A stretch of DNA of 17,200 nt from Betaproteobacteria bacterium HGW-Betaproteobacteria-8 (GCA_002842135.1 PHCD01000030.1:1-17200), one strand, 5' to 3'. Numbered from the stretch's first letter, positions 6,381-15,960 are shown. A program made the numbers and translations. Notes: a model not told the origin generated them from the letters alone.

Positions 6381-7214
6381 TTATAATACTGCTGCAGCCA
6401 CTTTCAGTGCGTCCGCTGTGGCTTTCACGTCATGCACACGCACAATTCTAGCGCCTTTCATGACCGATATCACGGAAGCTGCGAGACTGGCATGCAAACG
6501 CACATAGACATCGCCCCCGGCGATTTGCCCCAACACGGATTTGCGCGACAGGCCAACCAGCAGCGGACGGCCTAGCGCCAGTGTTTTATCAAGCTGCTGC
6601 AACAACAGCAGGTTATGTTCTGTCTTCTTGCCGAAACCAAAGCCAGGATCAAGCACCACGCGCTCGCGGGCAATGCCTGCTGCCTCAGCAGCGGCGAGTC
6701 TCTGTGCCAGGAAAGCATTGACCTCGCCGACCACATCCCCATATTGCGGATCGACCTGCATGGTTTGAGGTGTGCCCTGCATATGCATCAAACAGACACC
6801 TGCCCGGCTGGCGGCCACCACCTCCAGGGCACCCGGCTCCTGCAAGGCGCGCACATCATTAACGATATCGGCACCGGCTGCAATGGCGGCTCGCATGACC
6901 TCGGGCTTGTAAGTGTCGATCGACAGCGGCACACCGGCAACCTTGGCCAACTGCTCGATAACGGGAACGACCCTGGCCAGTTCATCCTCCAGGCTTACCG
7001 GCGTGGCGCCAGGGCGCGTAGATTCACCGCCAATATCCAGTATGTCTGCACCTTCCGCCACCAGCTGCATGGCGTGCTCTACAGCCTTTTCAGTGGATTC
7101 ATATTTGCCGCCATCCGAAAACGAATCGGGCGTGACATTGACGATCCCCATCACACGAGGAACGGAAAGATCGAGTTGATAATTACCGCAAAGGAACAGA
7201 TGAGATGGGTTCAT
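6381..7214 (-). CDS. folP: Dihydropteroate synthase FolP
   Basis: FolP joins 4-aminobenzoate to dihydropterin pyrophosphate to make dihydropteroate in folate synthesis and is the sulfonamide target. The TIM-barrel motifs are present: VMGIVNVTPDSFSDGG (21-36), DIGGESTRPG (60-69), SIDTYK with D100, NDV, LDPGFGFGK, GLSRKS and RVHDV near the end. I prefer the ATG at 7214 (277 residues, like E. coli FolP). In-frame ATGs at 7232 and 7253 would add 6 or 13 residues, and all three lack a strong ribosome binding site. The region upstream of 7214 contains nested inverted repeats that look like untranslated leader. The gene sits between ftsH and glmM on the same strand. Confidence 0.94.
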   Translation of the reverse strand: MNPSHLFLCGNYQLDLSVPRVMGIVNVTPDSFSDGGKYESTEKAVEHAMQLVAEGADILDIGGESTRPGATPVSLEDELARVVPVIEQLAKVAGVPLSIDTYKPEVMRAAIAAGADIVNDVRALQEPGALEVVAASRAGVCLMHMQGTPQTMQVDPQYGDVVGEVNAFLAQRLAAAEAAGIARERVVLDPGFGFGKKTEHNLLLLQQLDKTLALGRPLLVGLSRKSVLGQIAGGDVYVRLHASLAASVISVMKGARIVRVHDVKATADALKVAAAVL

Positions 7215-7225
7215 ATAACGATTAA

Positions 7226-7283
7226 GCCACATCGGCCTCGCAGCTGCCAGCATGTCATGCCGGCACTTTGAAACAGATGTGGC
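7226..7283 (-). promoter_or_regulatory. Structured leader upstream of folP
   Basis: GCCACATC (7226-7233) and GATGTGGC (7276-7283) are perfect inverted copies. Between them, around 7244-7265, lies a 10-bp near-perfect palindrome (TGCCAGCATG against CATGCCGGCA, one mismatch, single-base centre). In the ftsH-folP transcript these could form a long hairpin ending about 11 bases before the preferred folP start. No T-tract follows, so it is not an ordinary terminator. Confidence 0.45.
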
Positions 7284-7306
7284 TCTATAGTTTTTTCAGG
7301 TTGATG

Positions 7307-9202
7307 TTATGACTTTGCAGTCGGCTGCGGCGCAGGCTCCGCTGTCGGCCCTGTCGAACCGCCACCAGCATCAGCCTTGGGCTTGCTGACAGACTGGCTT
7401 GGCTTGGGCGCACGCGGCGGCTTGCCTTCCATGATGTCATTGATCTGCTCGGCATCAATGGTTTCCCACTCCAGCAGGGCTGCAGCCATTGCCTCAACCT
7501 TGTCGCGGTTGTCTTCCAGCAATTTGCGCGCGATGTTGTACTGCTCATCCAGGATACGACGAACTTCAGCATCAACCTTTTGCTGGGTCGCTTCGGAAAC
7601 TGTTCTTGCCGACATGCGGCCAAAGAAGGAATCCTGGTCGTTATCGACGTAGACCATGGTACCCAGGCTGTCAGACATACCGTAGCGCGTCACCATGTCG
7701 CGCGCCAGCTTGGTGGCACGTTCGAAGTCATTGGAGGCACCCGTCGACATCTGGTTCATGAATACTTCTTCAGCTATACGTCCGCCAAACAGGATGGATA
7801 TCTCCTCCAGCATCTTGTCGCGGTAGCTGCTGATACGGTCAAACTCCGGCAATTGCCAGGTCAGGCCCAACGCCCAACCGCGCGGCATGATAGTAACCTT
7901 GTGTACCGGGTCTGCCTTGGGCAGCAGCTTGGCCACTACCGCATGACCGGACTCATGGTAAGCCGTATTGCGGCGTTCTTCTTCACGCATGACCATGGAA
8001 CGACGCTCAGGACCCATGAATATCTTGTCCTTGGCATCCTCGAAATCCTCCATGTCGACCGTACGCTTGTTACGGTTGGCAGCGATCAATGCAGCTTCAT
8101 TGACCAGGTTGGCCAGATCCGCACCGGAAAAGCCGGGCGTACCGCGCGCCAGGATGTCGGCTTTGACATCGGGGTCGATAGGCACCTTGCGCATGTGCAC
8201 CATGAGAATCTGTTCACGGCCGCGGATATCCGGCAAGCCAACCATGACCTGACGGTCGAAACGGCCTGGGCGCAGCAAAGCCTTATCCAGCACATCGGCA
8301 CGGTTGGTTGCAGCAATCACGATGACGCCGGAATTGGCCTCAAAACCATCGAGCTCAACCAGCAACTGGTTCAGGGTCTGTTCACGCTCATCATTGCCGC
8401 CACCGGTGCCGCCGCCACGATGGCGACCGACCGCATCGATTTCATCGATAAAGATGATGCATGGCGCACTCTTCTTCGCCTGCTCGAACATGTCACGCAC
8501 ACGGGCCGCACCGACACCAACAAACATTTCCACAAAGTCGGAACCGGAAATAGTGAAGAAGGGGACCTTGGCCTCACCCGCAATGGCTTTCGCCAACAGG
8601 GTCTTACCTGTGCCCGGAGGGCCAACCATCAGGACGCCGCGTGGAATACGGGCACCCAGTTTCTGGAATTTGCCAGGATCGCGCAGGAATTCAACCAGCT
8701 CAGATACCTGCTCCTTGGATTCGTCGCAGCCAGCAACATCGGCAAACGTGATCTGGTTGGAGCTTTCATCCAACTGGCGCGCACGGCTTTTGCCGAACGA
8801 GAACGCACCACCCTTGCCACCACCCTGCATCTGGCGCATGAAGAATATCCAGACGCCGATCAACAGCAACATGGGGAACCATGAAACAAAGATACTCATG
8901 AGCAGGGACTGCTCTTCATCTGGCTTGGCCTCGACAACTACATTGTGTTTCAGCAGGTCTGAAACCAGCCATGGATCGGAAGGAGCATAAGTATTGAATT
9001 TGCGGCCATCATTGGTTTCGCCGCGCAGCACACGGCCGTCGATCGTTACCTTGGCGATCTGCCCCTGTTTTACCTGGTCGATGAATTGCGAATAGACCAC
9101 CTGACCTTCAGCAGCGCTCTTGGCGCCGAACTGATTGAAAACAGTCATCAGCACCAGTGCGACGATAAGCCAGATGGCAATGTTCTTAACGATATTGTTC
9201 AA
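7307..9202 (-). CDS. ftsH: ATP-dependent zinc metalloprotease FtsH
   Basis: FtsH is a hexameric inner-membrane AAA protease that degrades misfolded membrane proteins and short-lived regulators such as LpxC and sigma-32 in other proteobacteria. The 631-residue protein has a transmembrane helix at about 4-24, a periplasmic domain, a second helix at about 103-122, and the AAA module. That module carries Walker A GPPGTGKT (194-201), Walker [10 protein letters not shown] and the second region of homology around [19 protein letters not shown]. The protease site is HESGH (416-420), with D492 as a likely third zinc ligand. The low-complexity tail is rich in Pro, Lys and Ala. The start is TTG at 9202, with AAGGA eight bases upstream, and gives the usual [11 protein letters not shown] beginning. 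It follows rlmE by 90 bases, the conserved rlmE-ftsH pair. Confidence 0.97.
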   Translation of the reverse strand: MNNIVKNIAIWLIVALVLMTVFNQFGAKSAAEGQVVYSQFIDQVKQGQIAKVTIDGRVLRGETNDGRKFNTYAPSDPWLVSDLLKHNVVVEAKPDEEQSLLMSIFVSWFPMLLLIGVWIFFMRQMQGGGKGGAFSFGKSRARQLDESSNQITFADVAGCDESKEQVSELVEFLRDPGKFQKLGARIPRGVLMVGPPGTGKTLLAKAIAGEAKVPFFTISGSDFVEMFVGVGAARVRDMFEQAKKSAPCIIFIDEIDAVGRHRGGGTGGGNDEREQTLNQLLVELDGFEANSGVIVIAATNRADVLDKALLRPGRFDRQVMVGLPDIRGREQILMVHMRKVPIDPDVKADILARGTPGFSGADLANLVNEAALIAANRNKRTVDMEDFEDAKDKIFMGPERRSMVMREEERRNTAYHESGHAVVAKLLPKADPVHKVTIMPRGWALGLTWQLPEFDRISSYRDKMLEEISILFGGRIAEEVFMNQMSTGASNDFERATKLARDMVTRYGMSDSLGTMVYVDNDQDSFFGRMSARTVSEATQQKVDAEVRRILDEQYNIARKLLEDNRDKVEAMAAALLEWETIDAEQINDIMEGKPPRAPKPSQSVSKPKADAGGGSTGPTAEPAPQPTAKS

Positions 9203-9292
9203 AGTCCCGATCCTTAATTTAATGGGAATTTACTACTTTAATTCTAAACCTATTCCTGCGGAAAATCTTGCGCAAAGTTCACCGCCACCGTG

Positions 9293-9925
9293 CTACTCCG
9301 GAAAGGATTTGCGCCTCCCGATGCCGAGCAGATAGACTTCACTGCTACGATCTCTTGAAGCCTTTGGTTTGCGTGTAACAACCTTATCGAAGCCTTGTCG
9401 CATGTTTTTGACAATTTCTTCGAATCCGCTGCCGACAAACACTTTGACCAGAAACTGGCCGCCTGGTTTCAACCATTTATAACTGAAATCCAAGGCCAAT
9501 TCGGTCAGGTACATGGCATTCGCCTGGTCGACATCGCTGATACCGCTTATATTGGGGGCCATATCGGCAATTACAAGGTCCACCTGTGATCCACCCAGGC
9601 TGGCCTCCAGTTGCTCCAGCACCGCCTGTTCACGAAAATCGCCCTGAATGAAGTGCACACCGGCAACCGGCTGCATCTCCAGCAAATCCAGGGCAATCAC
9701 CTTACCCTGCCCTTTCAGGCGCTGCATCGCCACCTGCGACCAACTGCCAGGCGTCGAACCGAGGTCGACGATGGTCATCCCCGGCTTGATCAGGTGATCC
9801 TTGTCATCAATCTCTGTCAGCTTATAAGCAGCGCGCGCACGATAACCATCACGCTGGGCACGTTTGACGTATTCGTCGTTAACGTGTTCCTGCATCCAGC
9901 CTTTGCTAGTTTTCGATCTTTTCAT
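9293..9925 (-). CDS. rlmE: 23S rRNA (uridine-2552-2'-O)-methyltransferase RlmE
   Basis: This enzyme uses S-adenosylmethionine to methylate the 2'-O of U2552 in the ribosomal A loop, a late step in 50S assembly. The 210-residue Rossmann-fold protein has the SAM loop [11 protein letters not shown] (54-64) and the catalytic K-D-K-E tetrad at K35, D121, K161 and E196. In the SAM loop STPGS replaces the commoner AAPGG, which is conservative. No ribosome binding site precedes the ATG. An ATTTATAGAA segment with a -10-like TATAGA lies just upstream, so the message could be nearly leaderless. It is divergent from yhbY, another ribosome biogenesis gene, and upstream of ftsH on the same strand. Confidence 0.96.
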   Translation of the reverse strand: MKRSKTSKGWMQEHVNDEYVKRAQRDGYRARAAYKLTEIDDKDHLIKPGMTIVDLGSTPGSWSQVAMQRLKGQGKVIALDLLEMQPVAGVHFIQGDFREQAVLEQLEASLGGSQVDLVIADMAPNISGISDVDQANAMYLTELALDFSYKWLKPGGQFLVKVFVGSGFEEIVKNMRQGFDKVVTRKPKASRDRSSEVYLLGIGRRKSFPE

Positions 9926-9926
9926 G

Positions 9927-10071
9927 ATGGCATTTCTATAAATTCATCTTGGGGTGCATTACTGCATTGCGCGGCACTCAGAAGCTCGTTGCATGCTCAA
10001 CACCATGGCGCCTGCCGGACGCGTCCATTACGGCACCCTGCAGCCAGAACCTGCATTTATAGAAGTGCCAT
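9927..10071. repeat. 145-bp segment bounded by 17-bp inverted repeats
   Basis: ATGGCATTTCTATAAAT (9927-9943) is matched by its reverse complement, with one mismatch, at 10055-10071. A shorter inner pair, GGGTGC (9952-9957) and GCACCC (10033-10038), continues the symmetry. The segment fills most of the gap between the divergent rlmE and yhbY genes, starting one base upstream of the rlmE ATG. It could be a MITE-like relic or a duplicated promoter arm, since each arm reads outward with TATAGA. No target-site duplication is evident. Confidence 0.55.
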
Positions 10072-10085
10072 TATCACGAGTGTGG

Positions 10086-10091
10086 TAGAAT
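10086..10091 (+). promoter_or_regulatory. Probable -10 element of yhbY
   Basis: TAGAAT at 10086-10091 is a good -10 hexamer. It would start transcription near 10098 and leave a leader of about 26 bases. No convincing -35 lies 16-18 bases upstream. Confidence 0.35.
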
Positions 10092-10123
10092 GCGAGCCTT
10101 TTTGAATCAACGAGATACAAGTC

Positions 10124-10408
10124 TTGAACTCCAAACAAATCACTTACCTGCGTGGCCTTGGTCATCATCTTAATCCTGTTGTCAGCATTGGCAACAATGG
10201 CCTGACCGAACAGGTGCTGAAAGAAATTGAACTTGCGCTTACTGCGCATGAACTGATCAAGATCAAGGTAGCTGGTGACGACCGTGCCTTGCGCGTCAGC
10301 ATACTGGAAGAAATCTGCGAAAAAACCGGCGCAACTGCGGTTCATCATATCGGCAAACAGTTGGTAATCTACCGCCCGTCCGAGAAATCCAGAATCACCT
10401 TGCCTTAA
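10124..10408 (+). CDS. yhbY: Ribosome assembly RNA-binding protein YhbY
   Basis: YhbY is a small CRS1-YhbY domain protein that binds pre-50S particles. The 94-residue sequence covers the whole domain: an N-terminal helix (LRGLGHHLNPVV), the GNNGL loop (23-27) corresponding to the family GxxG RNA-binding turn, then ELIKIKVAGDD and the terminal strand IGKQLVIYRPSEKSRITLP. The start is TTG at 10124, because no ATG or GTG gives the full domain. A weak GAGA lies about eight bases upstream. It is divergent from rlmE, and its stop is eight bases from that of the convergent DUF4149 gene. Confidence 0.94.
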   Translation: MNSKQITYLRGLGHHLNPVVSIGNNGLTEQVLKEIELALTAHELIKIKVAGDDRALRVSILEEICEKTGATAVHHIGKQLVIYRPSEKSRITLP

Positions 10409-10416
10409 GCACCTGA

Positions 10417-10866
10417 TTACCTGGCTTTAAGTACCAGCGCAATTCCGAGCAAACTCTCAATCAGGTAGGCGATACTGGCAACCCCGTGCCAGGTTCTGAA
10501 ACGATCAGCAAAAATACTTTGCATCACATCGACAGGCATCGCCTGCGCCTTGAGACTGGCCAGCAGTGACTGAATGCCGAAATGGCCAGCCAGCACTAGC
10601 AATAACATCACCAGCACGATCCAGAAAAAACCCTGCCTCAGCGCTGCCGTGCCAAACCTGAGCAGGCGATGGATCATCAGGTAAAAAGCAGCACCGATTC
10701 CGACATAGGCCACCAGGGTAAACATCTTGCCGGCCAGCATACCAGCCAGCTGACGATTCTCCAGTGTGTTGAACAGCGTGGGCGCGACCAGGTAACCTAC
10801 GGCCCACAGCGCGCCAACCCATGCGGTAATGACGATCAGCGCCAGCTTGTCCGGCCATTGATTCAT
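10417..10866 (-). CDS. DUF4149 (TMEM205-like) membrane protein
   Basis: This 149-residue protein has four predicted membrane helices (about 9-30, 45-65, 79-100 and 126-146). Its pattern fits DUF4149/TMEM205-like proteins: an N-terminal WVGALWAVGYLVAPTLF segment with conserved Gly, Pro and Phe, and a C-terminal RFRTWHGVASI motif. The biochemical role of the family is not established. Its ATG overlaps the greA stop by one base (ATGA), so translation is probably coupled to greA; no independent ribosome binding site is evident. This greA neighbour is common in betaproteobacteria, as far as I recall. Confidence 0.8.
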   Translation of the reverse strand: MNQWPDKLALIVITAWVGALWAVGYLVAPTLFNTLENRQLAGMLAGKMFTLVAYVGIGAAFYLMIHRLLRFGTAALRQGFFWIVLVMLLLVLAGHFGIQSLLASLKAQAMPVDVMQSIFADRFRTWHGVASIAYLIESLLGIALVLKAR

Positions 10867-11342
10867 CAGATGTACTGCACGTCGAGGATTTCATACGAGC
10901 GCAGGCCGCTCGGTGCCATGACTTCGGCGACTTCACCGGCAGTCTTGCCTATCAGCGCACGTGCAATTGGCGAACTCACGGAAATTTTACCGGACTTGAT
11001 GTCCGCTTCGTCGTCGCCGACGATCTGGTAAGTACTGCTGCCGCCGTTGTCCAGGTCTTCTACTTCCACCGTAGCGCCAAATACACAACGGCCCTCGGCA
11101 TTCAGGGTCAGCGGATCAATTACCTGGGCATTCGACAGCTTGGCTTCAATCTCGGCAATACGGCCTTCAATAAAGCTTTGACGCTCTTTTGCAGATTCAT
11201 ACTCGGCGTTTTCCGACAAATCGCCTTGCGCACGAGCTTCCGCAATAGCCTGTATGACCTGAGGACGGTCAACACTGCGCAAGCGCTGCAATTCCGCTTT
11301 CAGCAACTCTGCGCCTCGGATCGTGATTGGAATCTGATTCAT
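10866..11342 (-). CDS. greA: Transcription elongation factor GreA
   Basis: GreA rescues backtracked RNA polymerase by inserting its coiled coil into the secondary channel and stimulating cleavage of the nascent RNA. The 158-residue length is standard. Residues 1-75 form the antiparallel coiled coil, with the catalytic tip GDLSENAEY (D41 and E44). Residues 80-158 are the FKBP-like domain ending in [17 protein letters not shown]. An in-frame codon 17 codons upstream falls inside the carB terminator hairpin, so the ATG at 11342 is chosen. It has GAGG 11 bases before it, a long spacing. It is followed by the overlapping DUF4149 gene. Confidence 0.96.
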   Translation of the reverse strand: MNQIPITIRGAELLKAELQRLRSVDRPQVIQAIAEARAQGDLSENAEYESAKERQSFIEGRIAEIEAKLSNAQVIDPLTLNAEGRCVFGATVEVEDLDNGGSSTYQIVGDDEADIKSGKISVSSPIARALIGKTAGEVAEVMAPSGLRSYEILDVQYI

Positions 11343-11369
11343 TTTTTCTTTAACCTCGGTCTTCTTACA

Positions 11370-11405
11370 TAAAACAAAAACCACACCTGGCAACCAGGCG
11401 TGGTT
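11370..11405 (-). terminator. Rho-independent terminator of carAB
   Basis: On the minus strand a 12-pair stem with one mismatch (AACCACGCCTGG against CCAGGTGTGGTT) surrounds a TTG loop and is followed by TTTGTTTTA. It lies about 20 bases past the carB stop codon and fits a canonical intrinsic terminator. Confidence 0.8.
11371..11393 (-). promoter_or_regulatory. Possible greA promoter embedded in the carB terminator
   Basis: On the minus strand TTGCCA (11393-11388), in the loop and descending stem of the terminator, is followed after 16 bases by TATGTA (11371-11366 region). The -35 matches consensus at five of six positions and the -10 is weak. Transcription would begin about 20 bases before the greA ATG. 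Confidence 0.35.
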
Positions 11406-11425
11406 CGGATTCAGGGTCTATATTA

Positions 11426-14400
11426 TTACTTAGCGAGTTGCCGATGCAAGCTTTGCAGGGACTCCACTTCCAGCTCCTGCATATGCGCCATGCCCATACA
11501 TGCAGCCTTGGCACCCGCCAGCGTGGTGTAATAAGTCACCTTGTGTTGCAGGGCACTGCGGCGGATTTCGTAAGAATCTGCTACTGCGCGCTTGTCTTCA
11601 GTGACATTGACAATAAAACTGATGTCGCCGTTCTTGATCATGTCAACAATGTGCGGGCGGCCTTCAGCCACCTTGTTGACCGGCGTAACATCCAGTCCGG
11701 CAGCTGCCAGCGCAGAAGCTGAGCCTTTAGTAGCCACCAGATGGAAGCCGAGATCGGACAGCGCCTGGGCGATCTCCACTACACGCTCGCGGTCTTCACG
11801 ACGCACACTGACAAAAGCTTTGCCGCCACTCGGCAACTTGTCGCCAGAACCCAGCTGGGATTTGACGAAAGCTTCGGCAAAGGTGCGGCCGACACCCATC
11901 ACTTCACCGGTAGACTTCATCTCGGGGCCAAGGATGGTATCCACGCCCGGGAACTTGATGAAGGGGAACACGGCTTCCTTGACAGAATAATACGGCGGCA
12001 CGATTTCCTTGCGGACGCCCTGATCTTTGAGCCTGGTGCCTATCATGCAGCGCGCGGCTACTTTCGCCAACTGCAGGCCACAGGCCTTGGAAACAAACGG
12101 CACCGTGCGGGATGCACGTGGATTGACTTCCAGCACATAGACCGTGTCACCCTGGATCGCAAACTGCACATTCATCAGGCCAACCACACCTAGCGCCTTG
12201 GCCATTTTAACGGTCTGGTCGCGCAATTCGTTCTGCAGGGCTTCAGACAGGCTGTAAGGCGGCAATGAGCAGGCTGAATCGCCGGAATGCACACCAGCCT
12301 GTTCAACGTGCTCCATGATGCCACCGATGATCACCTCTTCACCGTCACACAAGGCATCGACATCGACTTCCTTGGCATCGTTGAGGAAGCGGTCCAGTAG
12401 CACCGGAGACTCATTGGAAACCTTCACGGCTTCCCGCATATAACGTTCGAGCTGCGCCTGTTCCTGCACGATTTCCATCGCACGGCCACCCAGCACATAG
12501 GACGGACGCACGACCAGCGGATAGCCGATTTCCTGTGCCAGACGCAAGGCTTCTTCCGGCGTACGCGCAGTACGGTTAGGCGGCTGCTTCAGCCCCAGTT
12601 CTTGCAGCATCTGCTGGAAGCGTTCGCGGTCCTCGGCGCGGTCGATGGCATCCGGTGTTGTACCGATAATCGGCACGCCAGCTTTCTCCAGATCGCGCGC
12701 CAGCTTCAAGGGAGTCTGTCCACCGTACTGCACAATGACGCCGACTGGTTTTTCAATGGCGACAATTTCCAGCACGTCTTCCAGCGTTACCGGCTCAAAA
12801 TACAGACGGTCTGATGTATCGTAATCGGTGGAAACCGTCTCCGGGTTACAGTTGACCATGATGGTCTCGTAACCATCTTCACGCATGGCAAAGGCAGCAT
12901 GCACGCAGCAGTAATCGAATTCGATACCCTGACCGATGCGGTTAGGGCCACCGCCCAATACCATGACCTTCTTGCGGCCGGTCGGCTGCGCTTCACACTC
13001 TTCTTCATAGGTCGAGTACATGTAAGCGGTGTTGGTCGCAAATTCAGCGGCACAGGTATCCACCCGCTTGTAAACCGGGCGCACGTTCAATGCCTGACGA
13101 TAGGCACGTACGGCATGCTGGTCAGTGTTCAACAACCTGGCCAGACGGCGGTCGGAAAAGCCGCGGCGTTTTAACTGAAGCAGCATATCGCGATCGAGGT
13201 CGGCCAGGTTGCGGCCAATCAGCGCCTGCTCGCGCTTGATGATGTCCTCGATCTGCACCAGGAACCAGCGATCGATCTTGGTCAGGTCAAACACCTCATC
13301 GACGGTCAGACCCTGACGGAAAGCATCGCCCACGTACCAGATACGCTCCGGTCCTGGCTCACCGAGTTCTTTCTGGATACGGTCAAGATCGGTACTGACT
13401 TCGTCCAGCCCGTCGACGCCCACTTCAAGGCCACGCAAGGCTTTCTGGAAGGATTCCTTGAAAGTACGGCCGATGGCCATGACTTCGCCAACCGACTTCA
13501 TCTGTGTTGTCAGCCTGGAGTCCGCCTGCGGGAATTTCTCGAAGGCGAAACGCGGGATCTTGGTGACGACGTAATCGATGGAAGGCTCGAAAGAAGCCGG
13601 GGTTGCGCCGCCAGTAATTTCGTTCTTCAACTCATTAAGGGTGTATCCGACCGCCAGCTTGGCTGCCACTTTGGCAATCGGAAAACCGGTCGCCTTGGAA
13701 GCCAGGGCCGATGAGCGCGATACGCGCGGGTTCATCTCGATGACGATCATGCGTCCATCGTCCGGATTGATGGCGAACTGCACATTGGAGCCGCCGGTAT
13801 CCACGCCGATCTCGCGCAGGACTGCCAGCGAGGCGTTACGCATGATCTGATATTCCTTGTCAGTCAGCGTCTGTGCCGGGGCTACGGTAATGGAGTCACC
13901 GGTATGCACGCCCATCGGGTCGAGGTTCTCGATGGAGCAGATGATGATGCAGTTGTCCTGACTGTCGCGCACCACCTCCATCTCGTATTCTTTCCAGCCG
14001 AGCAGTGATTCCTCGATCAGCAATTCGCTGGTAGGCGAGGCTTCCAGGCCGCGTTCGCAGATGGCGAGGAACTCTTCACGGTTATAGGCAATACCGCCAC
14101 CGCTGCCGCCCATGGTGAAAGACGGCCGGATGATGGCCGGATAACCGATGGTCGCCTGCACCTGCAGGGCTTCCTCAATACTGTGGGCAACGGCGGAACG
14201 CGCAGAGCCGAGGCCGATCTTGGTCATCGCCTGCTTGAATTTCTCGCGGTCTTCCGCCTTGTCGATGGCTTCCTTGCTGGCGCCGATCAGTTCAACCTTG
14301 TATTTGTCCAACACGCCATGTTTGGCGAGGTCGAGCGCACAGTTCAAGGCGGTTTGCCCGCCCATGGTCGGCAGCAGTGCATCCGGACGCTCTTTCTCGA

Positions 14401-14632
14401 TGATCTTTTCCACCATCTGCCAAGTGATCGGCTCGATATAGGTGGCATCCGCCATCTCCGGGTCGGTCATGATAGTGGCCGGATTCGAGTTCACCAGAAT
14501 GACGCGGTAGCCTTCCTCACGCAGCGCCTTGCAAGCCTGTGCGCCTGAATAATCGAACTCGCAGGCCTGACCGATGACAATCGGGCCAGCGCCGATAATC
14601 AGAATGCTTTTGATGTCTGTACGTTTTGCCAT
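11426..14632 (-). CDS. carB: Carbamoyl-phosphate synthase large subunit CarB
   Basis: CarB makes carbamoyl phosphate from bicarbonate, two ATP and the ammonia channelled from CarA, feeding pyrimidine and arginine synthesis. The 1068 residues comprise two homologous ATP-grasp halves. The first carries [17 protein letters not shown] near the N-terminus and [18 protein letters not shown]; the second carries [15 protein letters not shown] and [18 protein letters not shown]. An oligomerisation domain lies between them. A C-terminal MGS-like allosteric domain (from about residue 935, [13 protein letters not shown] onward) is where UMP and ornithine act in E. coli. The start is the ATG at 14632 (MAKRTDIKS), which matches the family; an in-frame extension of 15 residues overlapping the end of carA is rejected. 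The ribosome binding site is weak. The gap to carA is 13 bases. Confidence 0.97.
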   Translation of the reverse strand: MAKRTDIKSILIIGAGPIVIGQACEFDYSGAQACKALREEGYRVILVNSNPATIMTDPEMADATYIEPITWQMVEKIIEKERPDALLPTMGGQTALNCALDLAKHGVLDKYKVELIGASKEAIDKAEDREKFKQAMTKIGLGSARSAVAHSIEEALQVQATIGYPAIIRPSFTMGGSGGGIAYNREEFLAICERGLEASPTSELLIEESLLGWKEYEMEVVRDSQDNCIIICSIENLDPMGVHTGDSITVAPAQTLTDKEYQIMRNASLAVLREIGVDTGGSNVQFAINPDDGRMIVIEMNPRVSRSSALASKATGFPIAKVAAKLAVGYTLNELKNEITGGATPASFEPSIDYVVTKIPRFAFEKFPQADSRLTTQMKSVGEVMAIGRTFKESFQKALRGLEVGVDGLDEVSTDLDRIQKELGEPGPERIWYVGDAFRQGLTVDEVFDLTKIDRWFLVQIEDIIKREQALIGRNLADLDRDMLLQLKRRGFSDRRLARLLNTDQHAVRAYRQALNVRPVYKRVDTCAAEFATNTAYMYSTYEEECEAQPTGRKKVMVLGGGPNRIGQGIEFDYCCVHAAFAMREDGYETIMVNCNPETVSTDYDTSDRLYFEPVTLEDVLEIVAIEKPVGVIVQYGGQTPLKLARDLEKAGVPIIGTTPDAIDRAEDRERFQQMLQELGLKQPPNRTARTPEEALRLAQEIGYPLVVRPSYVLGGRAMEIVQEQAQLERYMREAVKVSNESPVLLDRFLNDAKEVDVDALCDGEEVIIGGIMEHVEQAGVHSGDSACSLPPYSLSEALQNELRDQTVKMAKALGVVGLMNVQFAIQGDTVYVLEVNPRASRTVPFVSKACGLQLAKVAARCMIGTRLKDQGVRKEIVPPYYSVKEAVFPFIKFPGVDTILGPEMKSTGEVMGVGRTFAEAFVKSQLGSGDKLPSGGKAFVSVRREDRERVVEIAQALSDLGFHLVATKGSASALAAAGLDVTPVNKVAEGRPHIVDMIKNGDISFIVNVTEDKRAVADSYEIRRSALQHKVTYYTTLAGAKAACMGMAHMQELEVESLQSLHRQLAK

Positions 14633-14645
14633 AATTTTTCGTAAC

Positions 14646-15791
14646 TTAATGCTGATGCTGCTGCATGAGATCGACAAATCGATCGAATAGGTAACTCAGT
14701 TCGTGCGGACCAGGGCTGGCTTCTGGGTGACCCTGGAAGCTGAATGCCGGCTTGTCGGTGCGCGCGATACCCTGCAAGCTGCCGTCGAACAGGGAGACAT
14801 GCGTGGTGCGTACATTGGCAGGCAGTGTTGCAGGATCAACGGCAAAACCGTGATTCTGGCTGGTAATGTAGACACGCTGGTTATCCAGATCCTGCACCGG
14901 ATGGTTGGCACCGTGATGGCCGAATTTCATTTTCATGGTTTTCGCGCCGCTGGCCAAGCCGAGCAACTGATGTCCAAGACAGATGCCGAATACCGGAATG
15001 CCGGTCTCGACCAGCGTGCTGATGGCCTTGATCGCGTAATCGCATGGCTCCGGATCGCCGGGACCATTGGAGAGGAATATGCCATCCGGCTTCAAAGCCA
15101 ACGCGTCTTCTGCCGTTGCCTGCGCCGGCAGCACGGTCACCTTACAGCCACGCTCAACCAGCATGCGCAGGATGTTGCGTTTGACGCCATAATCGAAGGC
15201 CACCACATTGAATTTTGCATTAGCCGGCTTTGAGTAGCCCTGACCCAGCACCCACTCGCCATCTTCAAAAACATAAGGCTTTCCGGTACTGACGACCTTG
15301 GCCAGATCCATGCCAGACAGGCCGGGGAACCCCCTGGCCAGTTCCAGCGCCTTGGCCTCGTCAATCTCACCGGCCATGATGCAGCCGGACTGAGCGCCTT
15401 TTTCGCGCAGGATGCGGGTCAGCTTGCGTGTGTCGATATCCGAGATACCGACCACATTGTTGACAGCCAGATAATCAGGGAGGCTTTGTTCGGCACGCCA
15501 GTTACTGTGTACCAGCGGCAAATCGCGAATGATCAGGCCACTCGCATAGATTTTGCCGGATTCAACATCTTCGCTGTTGACGCCGGTATTACCGATGTGA
15601 GGGTAAGTCAGCGTGACGATTTGTTTGGTATAGGAGGGGTCAGTGAGAATTTCCTGGTAACCGGTCATGGAAGTGTTGAACACTACCTCTCCCACGGTAT
15701 GTCCCGATGCACCAATTGAAATGCCCTTAAACACTGTCCCGTCTGCGAGAACCAAGATTGCAGGCTGCATGGCTGGCAGGGTTTGCGGCAA
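14646..15791 (-). CDS. carA: Carbamoyl-phosphate synthase small (glutaminase) subunit CarA
   Basis: CarA hydrolyses glutamine and passes ammonia to CarB. The 381-residue protein has the N-terminal CPSase small-chain domain (about 8-150; [25 protein letters not shown]) and a class I glutamine amidotransferase domain (about 195-377). The triad is C271 (GICLGHQ), H355 and E357 ([11 protein letters not shown]). The start is TTG at 15791, chosen because AAGGAG lies six bases upstream. The ATG seven codons later (15770) gives a more usual N-terminus but has no ribosome binding site. It is co-transcribed with carB and preceded by a strong promoter and a hairpin leader. Confidence 0.96.
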   Translation of the reverse strand: MPQTLPAMQPAILVLADGTVFKGISIGASGHTVGEVVFNTSMTGYQEILTDPSYTKQIVTLTYPHIGNTGVNSEDVESGKIYASGLIIRDLPLVHSNWRAEQSLPDYLAVNNVVGISDIDTRKLTRILREKGAQSGCIMAGEIDEAKALELARGFPGLSGMDLAKVVSTGKPYVFEDGEWVLGQGYSKPANAKFNVVAFDYGVKRNILRMLVERGCKVTVLPAQATAEDALALKPDGIFLSNGPGDPEPCDYAIKAISTLVETGIPVFGICLGHQLLGLASGAKTMKMKFGHHGANHPVQDLDNQRVYITSQNHGFAVDPATLPANVRTTHVSLFDGSLQGIARTDKPAFSFQGHPEASPGPHELSYLFDRFVDLMQQHQH

Positions 15792-15839
15792 TTCTAACTC
15801 CTTGTAATGATTTAACTTCTGACCAAGCTATCGAGCCCG

Positions 15840-15884
15840 GAAGCGGATGTGCAAAGCGGGAGGAGTGTGCACTCTTCCCGCTTC
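15840..15884 (-). promoter_or_regulatory. carA leader hairpin with an alternative pairing partner
   Basis: On the minus strand AAGCGGGA and TCCCGCTT (15883-15876 and 15861-15854) form a stem. GAGTG/CACTC extends it past one mismatch, giving a hairpin of about 14 pairs with a two-base loop. Its 5' arm (GAAGCGG, 15884-15878) can also pair with CCGCTTC at 15846-15840 further downstream. No T-tract follows. It lies within the leader of about 100 bases between the promoter and the carA start. Confidence 0.5.
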
Positions 15885-15897
15885 GAAATTTGTGTGA

Positions 15898-15926
15898 ATT
15901 ATAGCTTAAAGCAAACGTTGCTTCAA
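15898..15926 (-). promoter_or_regulatory. Sigma-70 promoter of carAB
   Basis: On the minus strand TTGAAG is followed after exactly 17 bases by a perfect TATAAT (15903-15898). This is the strongest promoter-like sequence in the window. Transcription would start near 15891. Confidence 0.75.
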
Positions 15927-15960
15927 CGTGGTTTCATTCTGGATTTCATGAATTCGGGAA

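Noticed and set aside
7580..8884. Long open frame on the plus strand opposite ftsH (over 430 codons)
   Set aside because: It is antisense to the highly conserved AAA and protease domains of ftsH. Its translation has no recognisable domain and follows from codon bias of the ftsH strand.
11343..11393. N-terminal extension of GreA by 17 residues
   Set aside because: The extension would be encoded by the carB terminator hairpin and is absent from the family. The ATG at 11342 gives the standard 158 residues.
14633..14677. N-terminal extension of CarB overlapping the end of carA
   Set aside because: The extra 15 residues are not part of the family, and the ATG at 14632 gives the canonical MAKR start.
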